Assembly: GCA_963815295.1 (NCBI GenBank)
Contig: CAWFFZ010000008.1
Location: 2,113,324-2,177,323 of the forward strand
DNA from: JACDHG01 sp963815295
Lineage (GTDB): Bacteria > Actinomycetota > Actinomycetes > Propionibacteriales > Nocardioidaceae
Direction: 5' to 3'
Length of the DNA stretch: 64,000 nucleotides
The first letter of the stretch is position 1, and every line of letters starts with the position of its first letter. Shown here one piece after another: positions 49,642 to 58,912 of this stretch. A program made the position numbers and the translations under genes. A model generated the notes under the pieces. That model had not been told where the DNA came from and ran no database searches. It saw only the letters and a list, made by a program, of their open reading frames with translations.

Positions 49642-51324
49642 TCAGTCGCGCGTGAGCCGGCGGTGTGTCACCCGGTGCGGGCGGGCGGCTTCGATGCCGA
49701 GGCGCTCGATCTTGTTGGTCTCGTAGTCGGCGAAGTTGCCCTCGAACCAGAACCATTGCGCCGGGTCTTCGTCGTTTCCTTCCCAGGCGAGGATGTGCGT
49801 CGCCACCCGGTCGAGGAACCAGCGATCGTGGGATACGACCACAGCGCAGCCGGGGAAGTCGAGCAGGGCATCCTCGAGTGACTGCAGCGTCTCGACGTCG
49901 AGGTCATTGGTGGGCTCGTCGAGCAGCAACAAGTTGCCGCCCATCTTCAGTGTCAGCGCGAGATTGAGCCGGTTGCGCTCGCCGCCGGACAAGATCCCGG
50001 CCCGCTTCTGCTGGTCGGGTCCCTTGAACCCGAACGACGCAATGTAGGCACGGCTCGGCATCTCGAAGTTTGCGACCTTGATGTGGTCGAGCCCGTCGGA
50101 GACGACCTCCCAGACGTTCTTGTTGGGGTCGATACCGCCGCGGCTCTGGTCGACGTACGAGATCTTGACCGTCTCGCCCACCTGGAGGTCTCCCCCGTCG
50201 GGTGCCTCCTCGCCGGTGATCATGCGGAACAAGGTGGTCTTGCCGACCCCGTTCGGTCCGACCACACCAACGATGCCGGCGCGCGGCAGGCTGAAGCTCT
50301 GGTCGTGCATCAGCAGGCGGTCGCCGTAGCCCTTGGTCAACCCGTGCGACTCCAACACCACGTCGCCAAGCCGTGGCCCGGCTGGGATGTTGATCTCGGC
50401 CAGGTCGAACTTGCGGTTGCGCTCTGCCTCGGACGCGAGCTCCTCATAGCGGGAGAGGCGGGACTTGCTCTTCGCCTGGCGCGCCTTGGGGTTCGAGCGC
50501 ACCCACTCGAGCTCGCGCTCCAAGATGCGCTGACGCTTGGCATCCTTGCGTCCTTCGACGACGAGCCGCTGCCGCTTCGTCTCGAGGTACGTCGTGTAGT
50601 TGCCTTCGTAGGGGTGGGTCTTGCCACGGTCGAGCTCGAGAATCCACTGCGCCACGTTGTCGAGGAAGTACCGGTCGTGAGTGATGGCAAGGACGCAGCC
50701 GGGGTAGGCGCCGAGGTGTTGCTCCAGCCACTGGACACTCTCCGCGTCGAGGTGGTTAGTGGGCTCGTCAAGCAGCAACAGGTCGGGCTGCTGGAGCAAC
50801 AGCTTGCACAGGGCGACTCTGCGGCGTTCGCCCCCGCTGAGCCGGTCAACGGGCCAGTCCGAGGGCGGGCAGCGCAGTGCGTCCATCGCCTGCTCGAGCC
50901 GCGAGTCCATGTCCCAGGCGCTCGCGTGGTCGAGGTCAGTCTGCAGGTCTCCCATCTCAGCCAACAACGTGTCGTAGTCGGCATCCGGGTCGGCCAGCTC
51001 GGCGGAGATCTCGTTGTAGCGCTCGAGCTGGCGCTTCACCGTGCCGAAGGCTTCTTCGACGTTCTCGAGCACGGTCTTGCCCTCGGTGAGCGGTGGCTCC
51101 TGCAGCAGGATGCCAACGGTGGCGTCGGGGTCCTTGATCGCGTCACCGTTGGAAGGCTGGTCGAGCCCCGCCATGATCTTGAACAACGTCGACTTGCCGG
51201 TGCCGTTCGGCCCCACAACCCCGATCTTTGCCCCATGCAGGAAGGACAAGGTCACGTTGTCAAGGACCACCTTGTCGCCGTGGGCCTTGCGCACGTTGCG
51301 CAGCGTAAAAACGTAGTCAGCCAT
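49642..51324 (-). CDS. ettA: Energy-dependent translational throttle protein EttA (ABC-F)
   Basis: 560 residues with two ABC cassettes and no membrane part. First Walker A GPNGTGKST, signature LSGGERRRVALCKLL; second Walker A GPNGVGKTT, signature LSGGERNRLNLALTL. EttA binds the ribosomal E site and regulates entry into elongation according to ATP/ADP ratio. Length and sequence match the actinobacterial orthologue. Confidence 0.97.
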   Translation of the reverse strand: MADYVFTLRNVRKAHGDKVVLDNVTLSFLHGAKIGVVGPNGTGKSTLFKIMAGLDQPSNGDAIKDPDATVGILLQEPPLTEGKTVLENVEEAFGTVKRQLERYNEISAELADPDADYDTLLAEMGDLQTDLDHASAWDMDSRLEQAMDALRCPPSDWPVDRLSGGERRRVALCKLLLQQPDLLLLDEPTNHLDAESVQWLEQHLGAYPGCVLAITHDRYFLDNVAQWILELDRGKTHPYEGNYTTYLETKRQRLVVEGRKDAKRQRILERELEWVRSNPKARQAKSKSRLSRYEELASEAERNRKFDLAEINIPAGPRLGDVVLESHGLTKGYGDRLLMHDQSFSLPRAGIVGVVGPNGVGKTTLFRMITGEEAPDGGDLQVGETVKISYVDQSRGGIDPNKNVWEVVSDGLDHIKVANFEMPSRAYIASFGFKGPDQQKRAGILSGGERNRLNLALTLKMGGNLLLLDEPTNDLDVETLQSLEDALLDFPGCAVVVSHDRWFLDRVATHILAWEGNDEDPAQWFWFEGNFADYETNKIERLGIEAARPHRVTHRRLTRD

Positions 51325-51413
51325 AGCCGTGAAGCCTACGTGGCAGAGTGCCCTGCCAAAAATCGGCGCAGCCTGAAATCGGCGCAGTCAACCGGCGCAG
51401 CGGATCAGAGTCG

Positions 51414-51899
51414 TCAGGAGGCGTCCTTCAGCCGGACCCGCTCCGCTGGTTCGTCGAAGCTGACCGCCGCCGGCGCGGCCTCAATCTCCTGGACGGCCGC
51501 TCGGGCCTCCTGCGAGTCGTCATTAGCCACCGGTGTCGGTCGCGGGGTCTTGCGGAACTTGCTCACGCCGCGGGCAAGGTCATGGCCCACGCTGACGGCC
51601 TCGAGGACGAAACGCGAGTTGTGCACATCGTCCTTGGTCCACTCCTCCGTCTTCAGCTTGCCGACTACGACGACGGGGTCACCTCGGCGGATCGAGTCGC
51701 GCACATGCAGCGCAAGCATCCGCCAGCACTGCACAGTGATCCAGCTCGTGGTGCCGTCGACGTACTGGCCCTTGCCGCGATCCCAACGACGCGGCGTGTG
51801 GGCCAGCCGGAACGTGCTCAGGTCGGTGCCGCTACCCACCCTGCGGTAGTCGACGTCCGTGCCCACATGGCCGACGATGTTCAAGGCGATGTCTGTCAT
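51414..51899 (-). CDS. ssb: Single-stranded DNA-binding protein
   Basis: 161 residues with a single OB fold: RRVGSGTDLSTFRLAHTPR, then SWITVQCWRMLALHVRDSI and GDPVVVVGKLKTEEW. The acidic DDIPF-like tip is missing; the tail ends VRLKDAS. That marks it as an accessory paralogue rather than the replication SSB, likely serving a different pathway. It lies upstream of ettA on the same strand. Confidence 0.92.
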   Translation of the reverse strand: MTDIALNIVGHVGTDVDYRRVGSGTDLSTFRLAHTPRRWDRGKGQYVDGTTSWITVQCWRMLALHVRDSIRRGDPVVVVGKLKTEEWTKDDVHNSRFVLEAVSVGHDLARGVSKFRKTPRPTPVANDDSQEARAAVQEIEAAPAAVSFDEPAERVRLKDAS

Positions 51900-52015
51900 C
51901 CAGTCCTCCTGTCCCTGGCGAGTCAGACCAGGGTGCAGTGCCCAGCGGCTGTCGAGGCAGTGCTCGGACCTAGCCTGTGTATGGCGCCGGAGCCCTCACA
52001 GGCTGGGGAAAAACA

Positions 52016-53680
52016 TCAGCGAGCCAAAGCCACCGCGAGGCCGTCACGGCACAGGTTGTATGCCGCCACCTCTGCCCTCATTGGCTCCACGACCAGCTCA
52101 TCGCAGACCTCGGCGATTGAGCCGCGCAGCCGCGCGTCAGCGCGCAACGCTCTCCGGCGCGCGGACACCTTCGCGGCAAACCGGCATCCGACTGCGACGA
52201 CGATCCCGAGGACGACACCGCCGATGAGCATCAGCGTGGGTAGCGGCAGGTCTCCCCAGCGGACCATGGATGGCTCGGGCAGTTGCAGGTAGGACATGAC
52301 TGCAAGCACCCCGAGCCACAGGCCTCCGACCAACGCGACGGAGAACAACAACCACTGGAGAAGCCGCACCATCCCCCACCAGAGCGGGGTCCTCGACACA
52401 CCAAGTTCGGCATTGGCGACTGCCTTGTCGAGACCGTCAGCGAAGTCGTCAAGCCGGGAGACCGAAGCCGTGCGGACCGCCGTCGCCCATGGTTTGGCCA
52501 TTCCCCTCGTCACGTCGTCAGCAACAGCGCGGACGGCACCATCGACCCGCGCGCGCTGAACAGACGACGGCCGCGGGATCGACGTCCGAGACACATGCGT
52601 AGAAGGGCGTTCGCCCGCCTGGGTGACCAAGTCGAGGTGGAGCCGGCGTAGCGGATCGGGCTTGAACCGGGAGAACCACTTCGTCACCGGCCAACCTGTT
52701 GCCTGCTTCGCCCGCAGCAGCGAGGCGGCCGCGATCGCTTCGACCACGACCGGAACTCCGGCCGCATCTGCACAGGCGTCGAGGAGCTCCACGCGACCGG
52801 CAACAGCGAGGTCGCCTGGCCTCGCGTCACCCGTCTGGTCCGCCAGCCGCTCCGCCACCGCGTGAACGTCAGCAGCGAGGCGAGCGCGGGCGTCCTTCTT
52901 CTCGGCCACCTTCGTGACGATCAAGGCGCGCAAGTCGGCGAGGCCGTCTCCACGTGCGGCAGAGGTGGCAATGACCGGCACTCCCCCGAGCCCGTCGATC
53001 TCCACGAGCCGGCGTACGTCGGAGAGCGTCTCTTCTACCGAGTCGGCGGGAAGCTCGTCGACGTGGTTGAGGAGCATCACCATGACGTCGGCGTGGCCAC
53101 TGAGCGGCTTCAGGAATCGGTTGTGGACCGCGGCATCGGCGTACTTCTGCGGGTCCAGCACCCACACGAGTACGTCGGCGAGCTTGACCAGCCGCTCGAC
53201 CTCCAGGTGGTGAGAGACCTCGGTCGAGTCGTGGTCGGGGAGGTCAAGGAGCACCAGCCCGTGCAGGTCGCGGTCTTCCTGCGACTCGTCGAGCATGCCG
53301 AGACGGTCGATCTGGTGACGCTTGGGGATTTCCAGCCAGTCGAGCAGCTCGGCCGCACCCTCGGGGCCCCAGGCGCACGCAAGCGCCCATGACGTCGTCG
53401 GGCGCCGCGACCCCACGGCCGCCAGGTCTAGCCCGCACAGTTCATTGAACAGCGACGACTTGCCAGACCCGGTGGCACCGGCCAGCGCTACCACCGTGTG
53501 GTCGGCCGACAGCCGCAGACGTGCAGCGGCACGTTCGACCACTTCATGGCTCTGCGCTACCAGCTCCGGGTCGAGGCGTCCGCGTGCGGCCTCGACAGCG
53601 CGCTGCAGGCCTTCGACCCGGGTGACGACGTCGGTCGGGCGCCCGGTGACTTTGCGAATTCTCTCGACGAGAGCGCTCAT
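52016..53680 (-). CDS. Dynamin-like GTPase, second of a coupled pair
   Basis: 554 residues. Walker A GATGSGKSSLFNELCG, G3-like DLPDHDS and G4 NHVDE define the GTPase; two transmembrane helices lie near residues 425-500 (LLFSVALVGGLWLGVLAV, PTLMLIGGVVLGIVVAV). ATG 53680 overlaps the stop of the preceding GTPase (ATGA). Paired dynamin-like GTPases in Streptomyces (DynA/DynB) stabilise cell division rings; homology to them is suggested by pairing and architecture, not proven. Confidence 0.85.
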   Translation of the reverse strand: MSALVERIRKVTGRPTDVVTRVEGLQRAVEAARGRLDPELVAQSHEVVERAAARLRLSADHTVVALAGATGSGKSSLFNELCGLDLAAVGSRRPTTSWALACAWGPEGAAELLDWLEIPKRHQIDRLGMLDESQEDRDLHGLVLLDLPDHDSTEVSHHLEVERLVKLADVLVWVLDPQKYADAAVHNRFLKPLSGHADVMVMLLNHVDELPADSVEETLSDVRRLVEIDGLGGVPVIATSAARGDGLADLRALIVTKVAEKKDARARLAADVHAVAERLADQTGDARPGDLAVAGRVELLDACADAAGVPVVVEAIAAASLLRAKQATGWPVTKWFSRFKPDPLRRLHLDLVTQAGERPSTHVSRTSIPRPSSVQRARVDGAVRAVADDVTRGMAKPWATAVRTASVSRLDDFADGLDKAVANAELGVSRTPLWWGMVRLLQWLLFSVALVGGLWLGVLAVMSYLQLPEPSMVRWGDLPLPTLMLIGGVVLGIVVAVGCRFAAKVSARRRALRADARLRGSIAEVCDELVVEPMRAEVAAYNLCRDGLAVALAR

Positions 53681-55395
53681 GGCTGACTGGCCACCCACCG
53701 GCTGTCATCAACCTCGCGCGACAGGGTGAGAAGCTGTTCGGCGCTGCCTTCGCTGATGGCGTGCGCGTCGAGTATGTCGAGGAACCGCTGGCGCTCGACC
53801 TCCCACAGCTCGCCGACCCGTCGGTTCAGGTCGGCCGTCGCGGTGTTGGCCAACCGACGTACAGCCTGATCGCCGAAGACTGCCTCGAGGATCTTCTGGG
53901 CGACGACAGCGCTGCCGCCGGCGACGCCGACCTCGGCTCCGGTCAAGCCGGCCGTGTGGACGAAGATCACCATCATCAGGGCGACGCCGAGGCCGTTGAC
54001 CCCGAACGCGAGGAACCGGGCTGTCGCGCGGCGGTTACGGCCCTCGGTGCGGACGAGGTCGAGGACTCCGCCCTGCCACTCGCGGACCGTGCGCTCGACC
54101 TGCGCGGAGAGGTTTCTGCTCGCCCTCCCGATGTCGCCAGGCGCCTGGTCGAGCAGCGCGGCACCGGCGGGCAACCCGCGCCATGCCAGCGCGGCTCGCT
54201 CAGCCGCCGACTCGGCGTGCTCGACGATCAGAGTTTGGAGGCCGGACTCGACAGCGACCGTGACCTTCTCCGCAGGCTGCTGCCGTCGGCGTGCAGCGTT
54301 GAACACACGGTCTCGGAAGCGGCCGACGCGGTCCTCGAGGCTCTTCAGCAGTTCGCCCGTGCCGACGTACTCCTGCCACCTCGCCAACACCTCGCCACGC
54401 AGCATGGTGCCGTCCTGGCTGGCCTCGGAGACCGCGGCGAGGCTGTCGGCATAGGCCTTGAGAGTGTCGCCTCGAAGCTGGCCAGCCACGTGTTCCTGGG
54501 TCCGCATCGCCTCACTCACGGCGCGCGTGCGGTGCCCGAGCGCGGCGACTGCCCCGTCGAGCGTCTTCTGGACGATGGCATTGCGGGCGATGCTGTCGGC
54601 AGCCAGCATGTCGAGCCAGCCGCGGATCGATGCGACCGCATCGGGCGGTAGGAGTCCTTCGTCGTCGACCTGGGTCTCGGGCACCGTGAAGAGTGGAGCT
54701 TCACCAAGACCGCGGGCGGTGAGCATCCGGGCGAGGTGGCTGCTGACCTCGCGAACTGCCTTGGGGCTGGTCCGGTCGAGGACGATCGCCACCGCCGTGC
54801 TCCGCTCGGCAGCCGCCTTCAGGAACTCCCACGGCACTTGGTCGGCGTAGCGGGCCGCGGACGTAACGAACAGCCACAGGTCGCCCGCCGCAAGGAGCTG
54901 GGCTGCCAGAGCCCGGTTGCGCTCCTCGACAGAATCGACATCTGGCGCATCCAGCACAGCCAGGCCGCTCGGGAGCTGGTCGGTCGCCACGAGCTGGAGG
55001 GCGCCCTGGTCGCCGGTAGGTCGGTCAGTGCGCTCGAGCTCGGAGAGCAGCCGGTTGGCGCCGAACCAGTCGGCGTCGGCGGGATTGTGCACCAGCACCG
55101 GCGAGCGGGTGGTGGGTCGCAGCACGCCTGTCTGACTGACCTTGCTGCCGACCAGGGAGTTGACGAGCGTCGACTTGCCAGCGCCGGTCGAGCCGCCGAC
55201 GACGGCCAGCAGCGGCGCCTCGATCTGGATGAGGCGGGGCAGGATGTAATCGTCGAGCTGCTTGATGACTGCGATGCGTTCGGCGCGGGCGTCGTCGGCG
55301 TCGGCGGCCTCGAACGGCAGTGGGTGGTCGACGAGGCTCTGGCGCAGGCGGACCAGGACACCGAGGAGCGCCTGGGGCGGGCCTGCCTCACTCAC
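53677..55395 (-). CDS. Dynamin-like GTPase, first of a coupled pair
   Basis: 572 residues. Walker A GGSTGAGKSTLVNSLVG, G3-like DAPDVDS; a helical stalk region follows, then hydrophobic segments near residues 470-500 (GVALMMVIFVHTAG) and a helical tail. It should bind membranes and remodel or tether them in a GTP-dependent way. Translationally coupled to the second GTPase, so a heteromeric complex is likely. Confidence 0.85.
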   Translation of the reverse strand: MSEAGPPQALLGVLVRLRQSLVDHPLPFEAADADDARAERIAVIKQLDDYILPRLIQIEAPLLAVVGGSTGAGKSTLVNSLVGSKVSQTGVLRPTTRSPVLVHNPADADWFGANRLLSELERTDRPTGDQGALQLVATDQLPSGLAVLDAPDVDSVEERNRALAAQLLAAGDLWLFVTSAARYADQVPWEFLKAAAERSTAVAIVLDRTSPKAVREVSSHLARMLTARGLGEAPLFTVPETQVDDEGLLPPDAVASIRGWLDMLAADSIARNAIVQKTLDGAVAALGHRTRAVSEAMRTQEHVAGQLRGDTLKAYADSLAAVSEASQDGTMLRGEVLARWQEYVGTGELLKSLEDRVGRFRDRVFNAARRRQQPAEKVTVAVESGLQTLIVEHAESAAERAALAWRGLPAGAALLDQAPGDIGRASRNLSAQVERTVREWQGGVLDLVRTEGRNRRATARFLAFGVNGLGVALMMVIFVHTAGLTGAEVGVAGGSAVVAQKILEAVFGDQAVRRLANTATADLNRRVGELWEVERQRFLDILDAHAISEGSAEQLLTLSREVDDSRWVASQP

Positions 55396-55502
55396 TGGTG
55401 CTCCTCATCTACGACGAATCCGGCCAGACGTCGTACCGGTGGGTGAAGTTTAGGACGGACAGTCCGGATCTCACGCATTGCGCTGCGGCCGTCTCGGCGA
55501 TC

Positions 55503-55535
55503 GAGCCCGTCGAGATCACGGGTCTCGACAAGCTC
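55503..55535 (-). terminator. Hairpin downstream of the PrsW gene
   Basis: GTCGAGA (55509-55515) pairs with TCTCGAC (55523-55529) over a 7-base loop, extended after a 2-base interior loop by GAGC/GCTC. It begins six bases past the PrsW stop on the minus strand. No T-tract. Confidence 0.5.
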
Positions 55536-55541
55536 GACCGC

Positions 55542-56774
55542 TTACCAGCTGGATGAGGTCGAGCGTTCGTCGACGGGGCTCTCGACGACACCAGGAAGCA
55601 TCACCTTGCCGCGCAGGTCGCGCATGGTCGCGATCAGGTCGCGCTCGCGGGCCAGCTCGGCTGGTCCAGCGACCCCACGCACCAGCCTGTCGCGGAGGAC
55701 GCCGAGATCCATCCCTGCGCGCTGGAAAGCCCGGACCCGGTCGGCCTCTACCTTGCCGAACCCGCGTACGTGGATCCGTGCTCGGCGGCGACCGCTGGTC
55801 GACACGATGAACGGCACATGGGCAGTCCGCAGCCATCCGAAGGCGGTGTAGTCGTGCAGCCGGGCTGCAATCACGCGCTGCTCGTGACGACGTACGACGA
55901 CGACCACAGCGACGAGCGCCATCACGGTCGGCAGCAGGACAGCGAAGTACAGCGCGTGCAGGCTCTGGTCGGTCGCAAAGGAAGCGACCGTGTTGTAGCC
56001 CATGTGGAGGATGACCGCGGCGCAGTAGCCCGCAACCGGAGCAAGGATGCGGACACCGACATGCCGGTATCGGACCGCGAGCCCGATGCCGAGGCCGGTC
56101 ATCATCGTGAACATCGGATGCACGAACGGAGCCGCAAGGCCACGCCAGACGAACAGGCCGCGGACGGCATCGAGGGCGGCGCCGATGCTCTCCCCCGAGG
56201 CGAGTACCTGCTGGAACAGCTGGCCGTAGTAGACGATGTTCTCGGTGAAGGCGAACCCGATGCCTACCAGCCCGCCGTACACCACGCCCGCGACCACTGC
56301 ATTGAAGTCGTGGCGTCGCCAGACCACGATCAAGAAGATGATCGCCGCCTTTGCGGCCTCCTCCACCCACGGCGCGACGAACACGGCGCTGCGCGGTGTA
56401 GCGCCGGAGCGGTCTCCGATGAGGCCGGCGAGCCAGCCGTTGAGCTCGAGGGAAACCAAGGTGGCGACGAGGCCACCGTAAAGGAAAGCTACCCCGAGCA
56501 GCCAGCGTGGCTCCGGTCGCAACCGGTCGAGCCAGATGAACACGGCCGACAGCGGCAGCACAGGCGCGAACGCGAACAGGATGCTCCACGCGAGCGCCCG
56601 ACGGCCGATGACGGGGTGGAGCTGGTGGTAGAGCGCCCAGACGCAGGCGGCGGAGATGAGGAGGACAAGAGCCGTCACGGCCGCGATCTGGAACTGTCGC
56701 CTGCGCCGCGCCGACGCGGTTGTTGGCTCCGCCGGCGGTGCCTTTACAGGCGGGAGGAGGGCGGCGCTGGTCAC
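55542..56774 (-). CDS. PrsW-family intramembrane metalloprotease
   Basis: 410 residues. At least eight transmembrane segments. Conserved motifs EEAAKA, FTENIVYYG and HPMFTMMTGLGIG carry the glutamates and histidine expected to bind metal in PrsW proteases (CAAX-like fold). B. subtilis PrsW cuts an anti-sigma factor; the substrate here is unknown. The ATG overlaps the GntR stop as ATGA. The C-terminal 120 residues are a soluble extension. Confidence 0.93.
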   Translation of the reverse strand: MTSAALLPPVKAPPAEPTTASARRRRQFQIAAVTALVLLISAACVWALYHQLHPVIGRRALAWSILFAFAPVLPLSAVFIWLDRLRPEPRWLLGVAFLYGGLVATLVSLELNGWLAGLIGDRSGATPRSAVFVAPWVEEAAKAAIIFLIVVWRRHDFNAVVAGVVYGGLVGIGFAFTENIVYYGQLFQQVLASGESIGAALDAVRGLFVWRGLAAPFVHPMFTMMTGLGIGLAVRYRHVGVRILAPVAGYCAAVILHMGYNTVASFATDQSLHALYFAVLLPTVMALVAVVVVVRRHEQRVIAARLHDYTAFGWLRTAHVPFIVSTSGRRRARIHVRGFGKVEADRVRAFQRAGMDLGVLRDRLVRGVAGPAELARERDLIATMRDLRGKVMLPGVVESPVDERSTSSSW

Positions 56775-57445
56775 CCGTCCGAGGGTACCCGCCGCAGGGT
56801 CGGACCGAGTCGGCTCACTTCGTAGGCAATGGTGCGCGAAACCTTGTCCGCGTCACCTTCGCCGAGTGCTTCGATCAAGCTGTATTGGGTGGCCGCGAAT
56901 CTCGAGTAGTCGATGGAGGTCTCTGGGTAGCCAGCGCGCGACCTGGTTCGCAACGCGACGATCGTCTCGACCAGTTGCGTGTTGGGGCACAGCCGCAGCA
57001 ACACGTCCCGGAACACGAACGCCGCCGCGGAGGCAGCGTCGCGGTCACCGTCTTCGGCGTTCTCGAGAATCGCGTCGACATGTGCGCGCAGACCATCGAG
57101 CTCGAGAGGTGTCAGCTTGCCGGCAAGACTTGCGATGGCTGCGGGCTCCAGCAGCAGCCGTACCTCGTTGATCTGCACGAGTTCGGTCAGGCTGACCTCG
57201 AGGACGCGGAACCCCTTATTGGGCACCACCTCGACCAGGCGGTCCCGCGACAGCCCGAGCATGGCTTCGCGGACGGGGGTCGCCGACGTACCGAAGGTCG
57301 ATGCGAGCGCTGGCACTGAGTAGACGCGCCCTGGCTTGAGCTCCCCGGAGGCGATCGAGGCGCGCAGGCTCCGCGTGACCATGTCGCGCATGTTGAGTGG
57401 TGACCCCAGCATGGACGCCGGGCTAGCTAGGGTTAGGTGACTCAC
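56771..57445 (-). CDS. GntR/FadR-type transcriptional regulator (FCD domain)
   Basis: 224 residues. Winged helix near residues 20-85 (RDMVTRSLRASIASGELKPG, ALASTFGTSATPVREAML) and an FCD-type helical ligand domain after it. GTG 57445 is the start: GGAGGGG lies 6 bases upstream. Its stop overlaps the PrsW start by four bases, so the two are expressed together; this pairing is unusual. The ligand is unknown. Confidence 0.9.
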   Translation of the reverse strand: MSHLTLASPASMLGSPLNMRDMVTRSLRASIASGELKPGRVYSVPALASTFGTSATPVREAMLGLSRDRLVEVVPNKGFRVLEVSLTELVQINEVRLLLEPAAIASLAGKLTPLELDGLRAHVDAILENAEDGDRDAASAAAFVFRDVLLRLCPNTQLVETIVALRTRSRAGYPETSIDYSRFAATQYSLIEALGEGDADKVSRTIAYEVSRLGPTLRRVPSDG

Positions 57446-57530
57446 AGCGATCCCCTCCTTACTCAGAGGATATGACACCGGCGCCCCACCGCTCAGTAGA
57501 CTCACCAATTCGGCGACTTGATCGCCCGGT

Positions 57531-57574
<44 letters not shown>

Positions 57575-57680
57575 TACAAGCCCGAATCGCTGACCTGCCG
57601 GTTCACGCGAAACCTGGCCTTGACCCGGCGTTTTGCCTACTCGCTGCTTGGCAGCGTTGACCACTGTTTCTCAACATCTT

Positions 57681-57698
57681 GCGGACAAGCTGCGGACA
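57681..57698. repeat. Short direct repeat (GCGGACA) beside the broken tRNA
   Basis: GCGGACA occurs at 57681-57687 and 57692-57698, an 11-base period, about one helical turn. Spaced short repeats next to an attachment site can be recombinase arm sites, but no integrase is present to support that. Confidence 0.3.
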
Positions 57699-57866
57699 GC
57701 CCAGAGGATGTCGCCTGGCATCGGCGAGCCGATCGGAGCGCCGCTGAGTCGGCAAGAAGTTGGTGCTCAACGCCGACGCCGCCGAGATGTGTCCTCGTCA
57801 GGTGGCTCCCCTCCGGGATACGCTCGACCATCTGACCGCGTAACGTCCCAGCCATACGAGCCTCCT

Positions 57867-57899
57867 ACGACCCCGCTCCCTGCCCCTGAGCGGGGTCGT
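57867..57899 (+). terminator. Strong intrinsic-type hairpin
   Basis: ACGACCCCGCTC (57867-57878) and GAGCGGGGTCGT (57888-57899) pair perfectly over 12 bases with a 9-base loop; TTGTCTCTTT follows. No intact gene is seen upstream, so it probably terminates a lost gene. Confidence 0.7.
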
Positions 57900-58032
57900 T
57901 GTCTCTTTGTGTGCCCACTATGGCTGACCGGAATCACGACCTTGCCCAGGTTTGACCTAGACGCAGCCCAGCGGCGTCCGTAAGATACTGGCGGGCTCGC
58001 CGACCAACCTTGCGCAGGTACGGACGAGCCCA

Positions 58033-58130
58033 GGCATGGATGCGATATCGAGAGCGCGTCCCAGCCGCCTGGCCAACTGTCCGTAGGGGTGCGGGTTGGC
58101 CCAGAGGCGCCGAGTCCCCGCGCCTTCCTG
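58033..58130. repeat. Dispersed repeat family C, copy 1
   Basis: 98 bases, about 87% identical to 62184-62280. Shared blocks are CTGGCCAACTGTCCG and TTGGCCCAGAGGCGCCG. On the minus strand both copies could encode related short peptides (GQLARRLGRALDIASMPG here), so they may derive from a common gene fragment. Confidence 0.75.
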
Positions 58131-58290
58131 GGACATTGCCGGAACACGGTGCCGCTTCAAGTTGCATCATCGACCCGAATCAACAAGAAACAGACATCCG
58201 TGACTACCAGGAGTAACGTGGCGCGCGCGTAGAGTCAGCCCGCCCCACCCCATCGCTGGCGTGTCGGCGGCTGACACCCTCGCCCGGACT

Positions 58291-58370
58291 GGACTCGGCC
58301 AGCTGGTACATCGGGTGATGACCAAGCCGGGCTCGGTCTCCCGGACAACTGGTCATCACCCGATGACGGT
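58291..58370. repeat. Hairpin repeat family A, copy 1
   Basis: 80 bases, about 85% identical to 58618-58698. The core TCGGGTGATGACCA pairs with TGGTCATCACCCGA, a 14-bp inverted repeat whose loop itself contains a CCGGG/CCCGG stem. No coding potential of its own. Confidence 0.75.
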
Positions 58371-58444
58371 CACGACCGAGGAGAACCTCTCGGAAGGATT
58401 CCCCCAACGTCTTGATGCCACCACCCACGGTGGGCTTGCGCCAT

Positions 58445-58560
58445 CGCTCCGCGCTCATTGCCTTGTAAGAGCAACCACGTCAAACTGAGCGTGCGAGGGG
58501 AAACTCCGACCCCCCCTCGCTGCGGACCCCGGCCCCTGGTCCCCCTGCGGTGCCGGGTCT
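58445..58560. repeat. Dispersed repeat family B, copy 1
   Basis: Conserved block CATTGCCTT-N3-GAGC... then a GACCCCGGC hairpin. In the reverse direction the block ends in AAGG-CA-ATG, a ribosome-site-like sequence before a start codon opening MSAERWRK. Copies 2 and 3 lie at 59953 and 60557. Confidence 0.7.
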
Positions 58561-58617
58561 GCCACAGCGGCTGTCAGCCTCGCCAGCCCATCTCCTGAGC
58601 CGGCGGGTCCGCTCATT

Positions 58618-58698
58618 GGACTCGGCCAGCTGGTCGTCGGGTGATGACCACAGAGGGCTCGGTCTCCCAGACACCCGGTCATCAACCCGAGGACGGTT
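58618..58698. repeat. Hairpin repeat family A, copy 2
   Basis: Second copy of the unit at 58291. Here the right arm carries one extra base (GGTCATCAACCCGA), so the stem is imperfect. It lies 250 bases from the first copy with a family B copy between them. Confidence 0.72.
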
Positions 58699-58738
58699 CC
58701 CGACGACGACGAGAACCGCAGGTGTGGCCGCGGGAACG

Positions 58739-58912
58739 TCAATCGGGTACCGCCGTCACACCACCCACGGCGACGACACCAAGGAACTCGTCAATCTGTC
58801 TCCAAGTGAGGCGACCCGGGCTCGCCGTCGCAGCGGCGATGACTTCACCGAGCAGCTCGATCTCCCGGAGCAGGGTCTCGTCTCGCCACGGTTCGTCCGG
58901 GCGGTCGCCCAT
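58739..58912 (-). CDS. Small leucine-rich helical protein, family D member 1
   Basis: 57 residues beginning MGDRPDEPWRDETLLREIELLGEVIAAATASPGR in outline. The core LLREIELL...VIAAATAS...LTWRQIDEFLGV matches the proteins at 59704 and 61101. The upstream 80 bases also resemble those of member 2 (CCGTCGTGAC, ACCTCGG, TGCTGGT blocks). No named family is recognised. Short helical protein, possibly a coiled coil. Confidence 0.6.
   Translation of the reverse strand: MGDRPDEPWRDETLLREIELLGEVIAAATASPGRLTWRQIDEFLGVVAVGGVTAVPD

Noticed and set aside
50083..51849. 588-codon plus-strand open frame
   Set aside because: Exact antisense of ettA and ssb; typical GC-skew shadow without motifs.
55320..55556. 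Plus-strand gene between PrsW and the GTPase
   Set aside because: Short, overlaps the GTPase start and a terminator-like hairpin, no ribosome site, no family.
57575..57960. Tyrosine integrase next to the broken tRNA-Arg
   Set aside because: No frame in the interval shows the R-H-R-Y recombinase signature; only short, motif-free frames.
58445..58560. tRNA-like or riboswitch structure in repeat B
   Set aside because: No cloverleaf or known riboswitch core; only one stem is conserved among copies.
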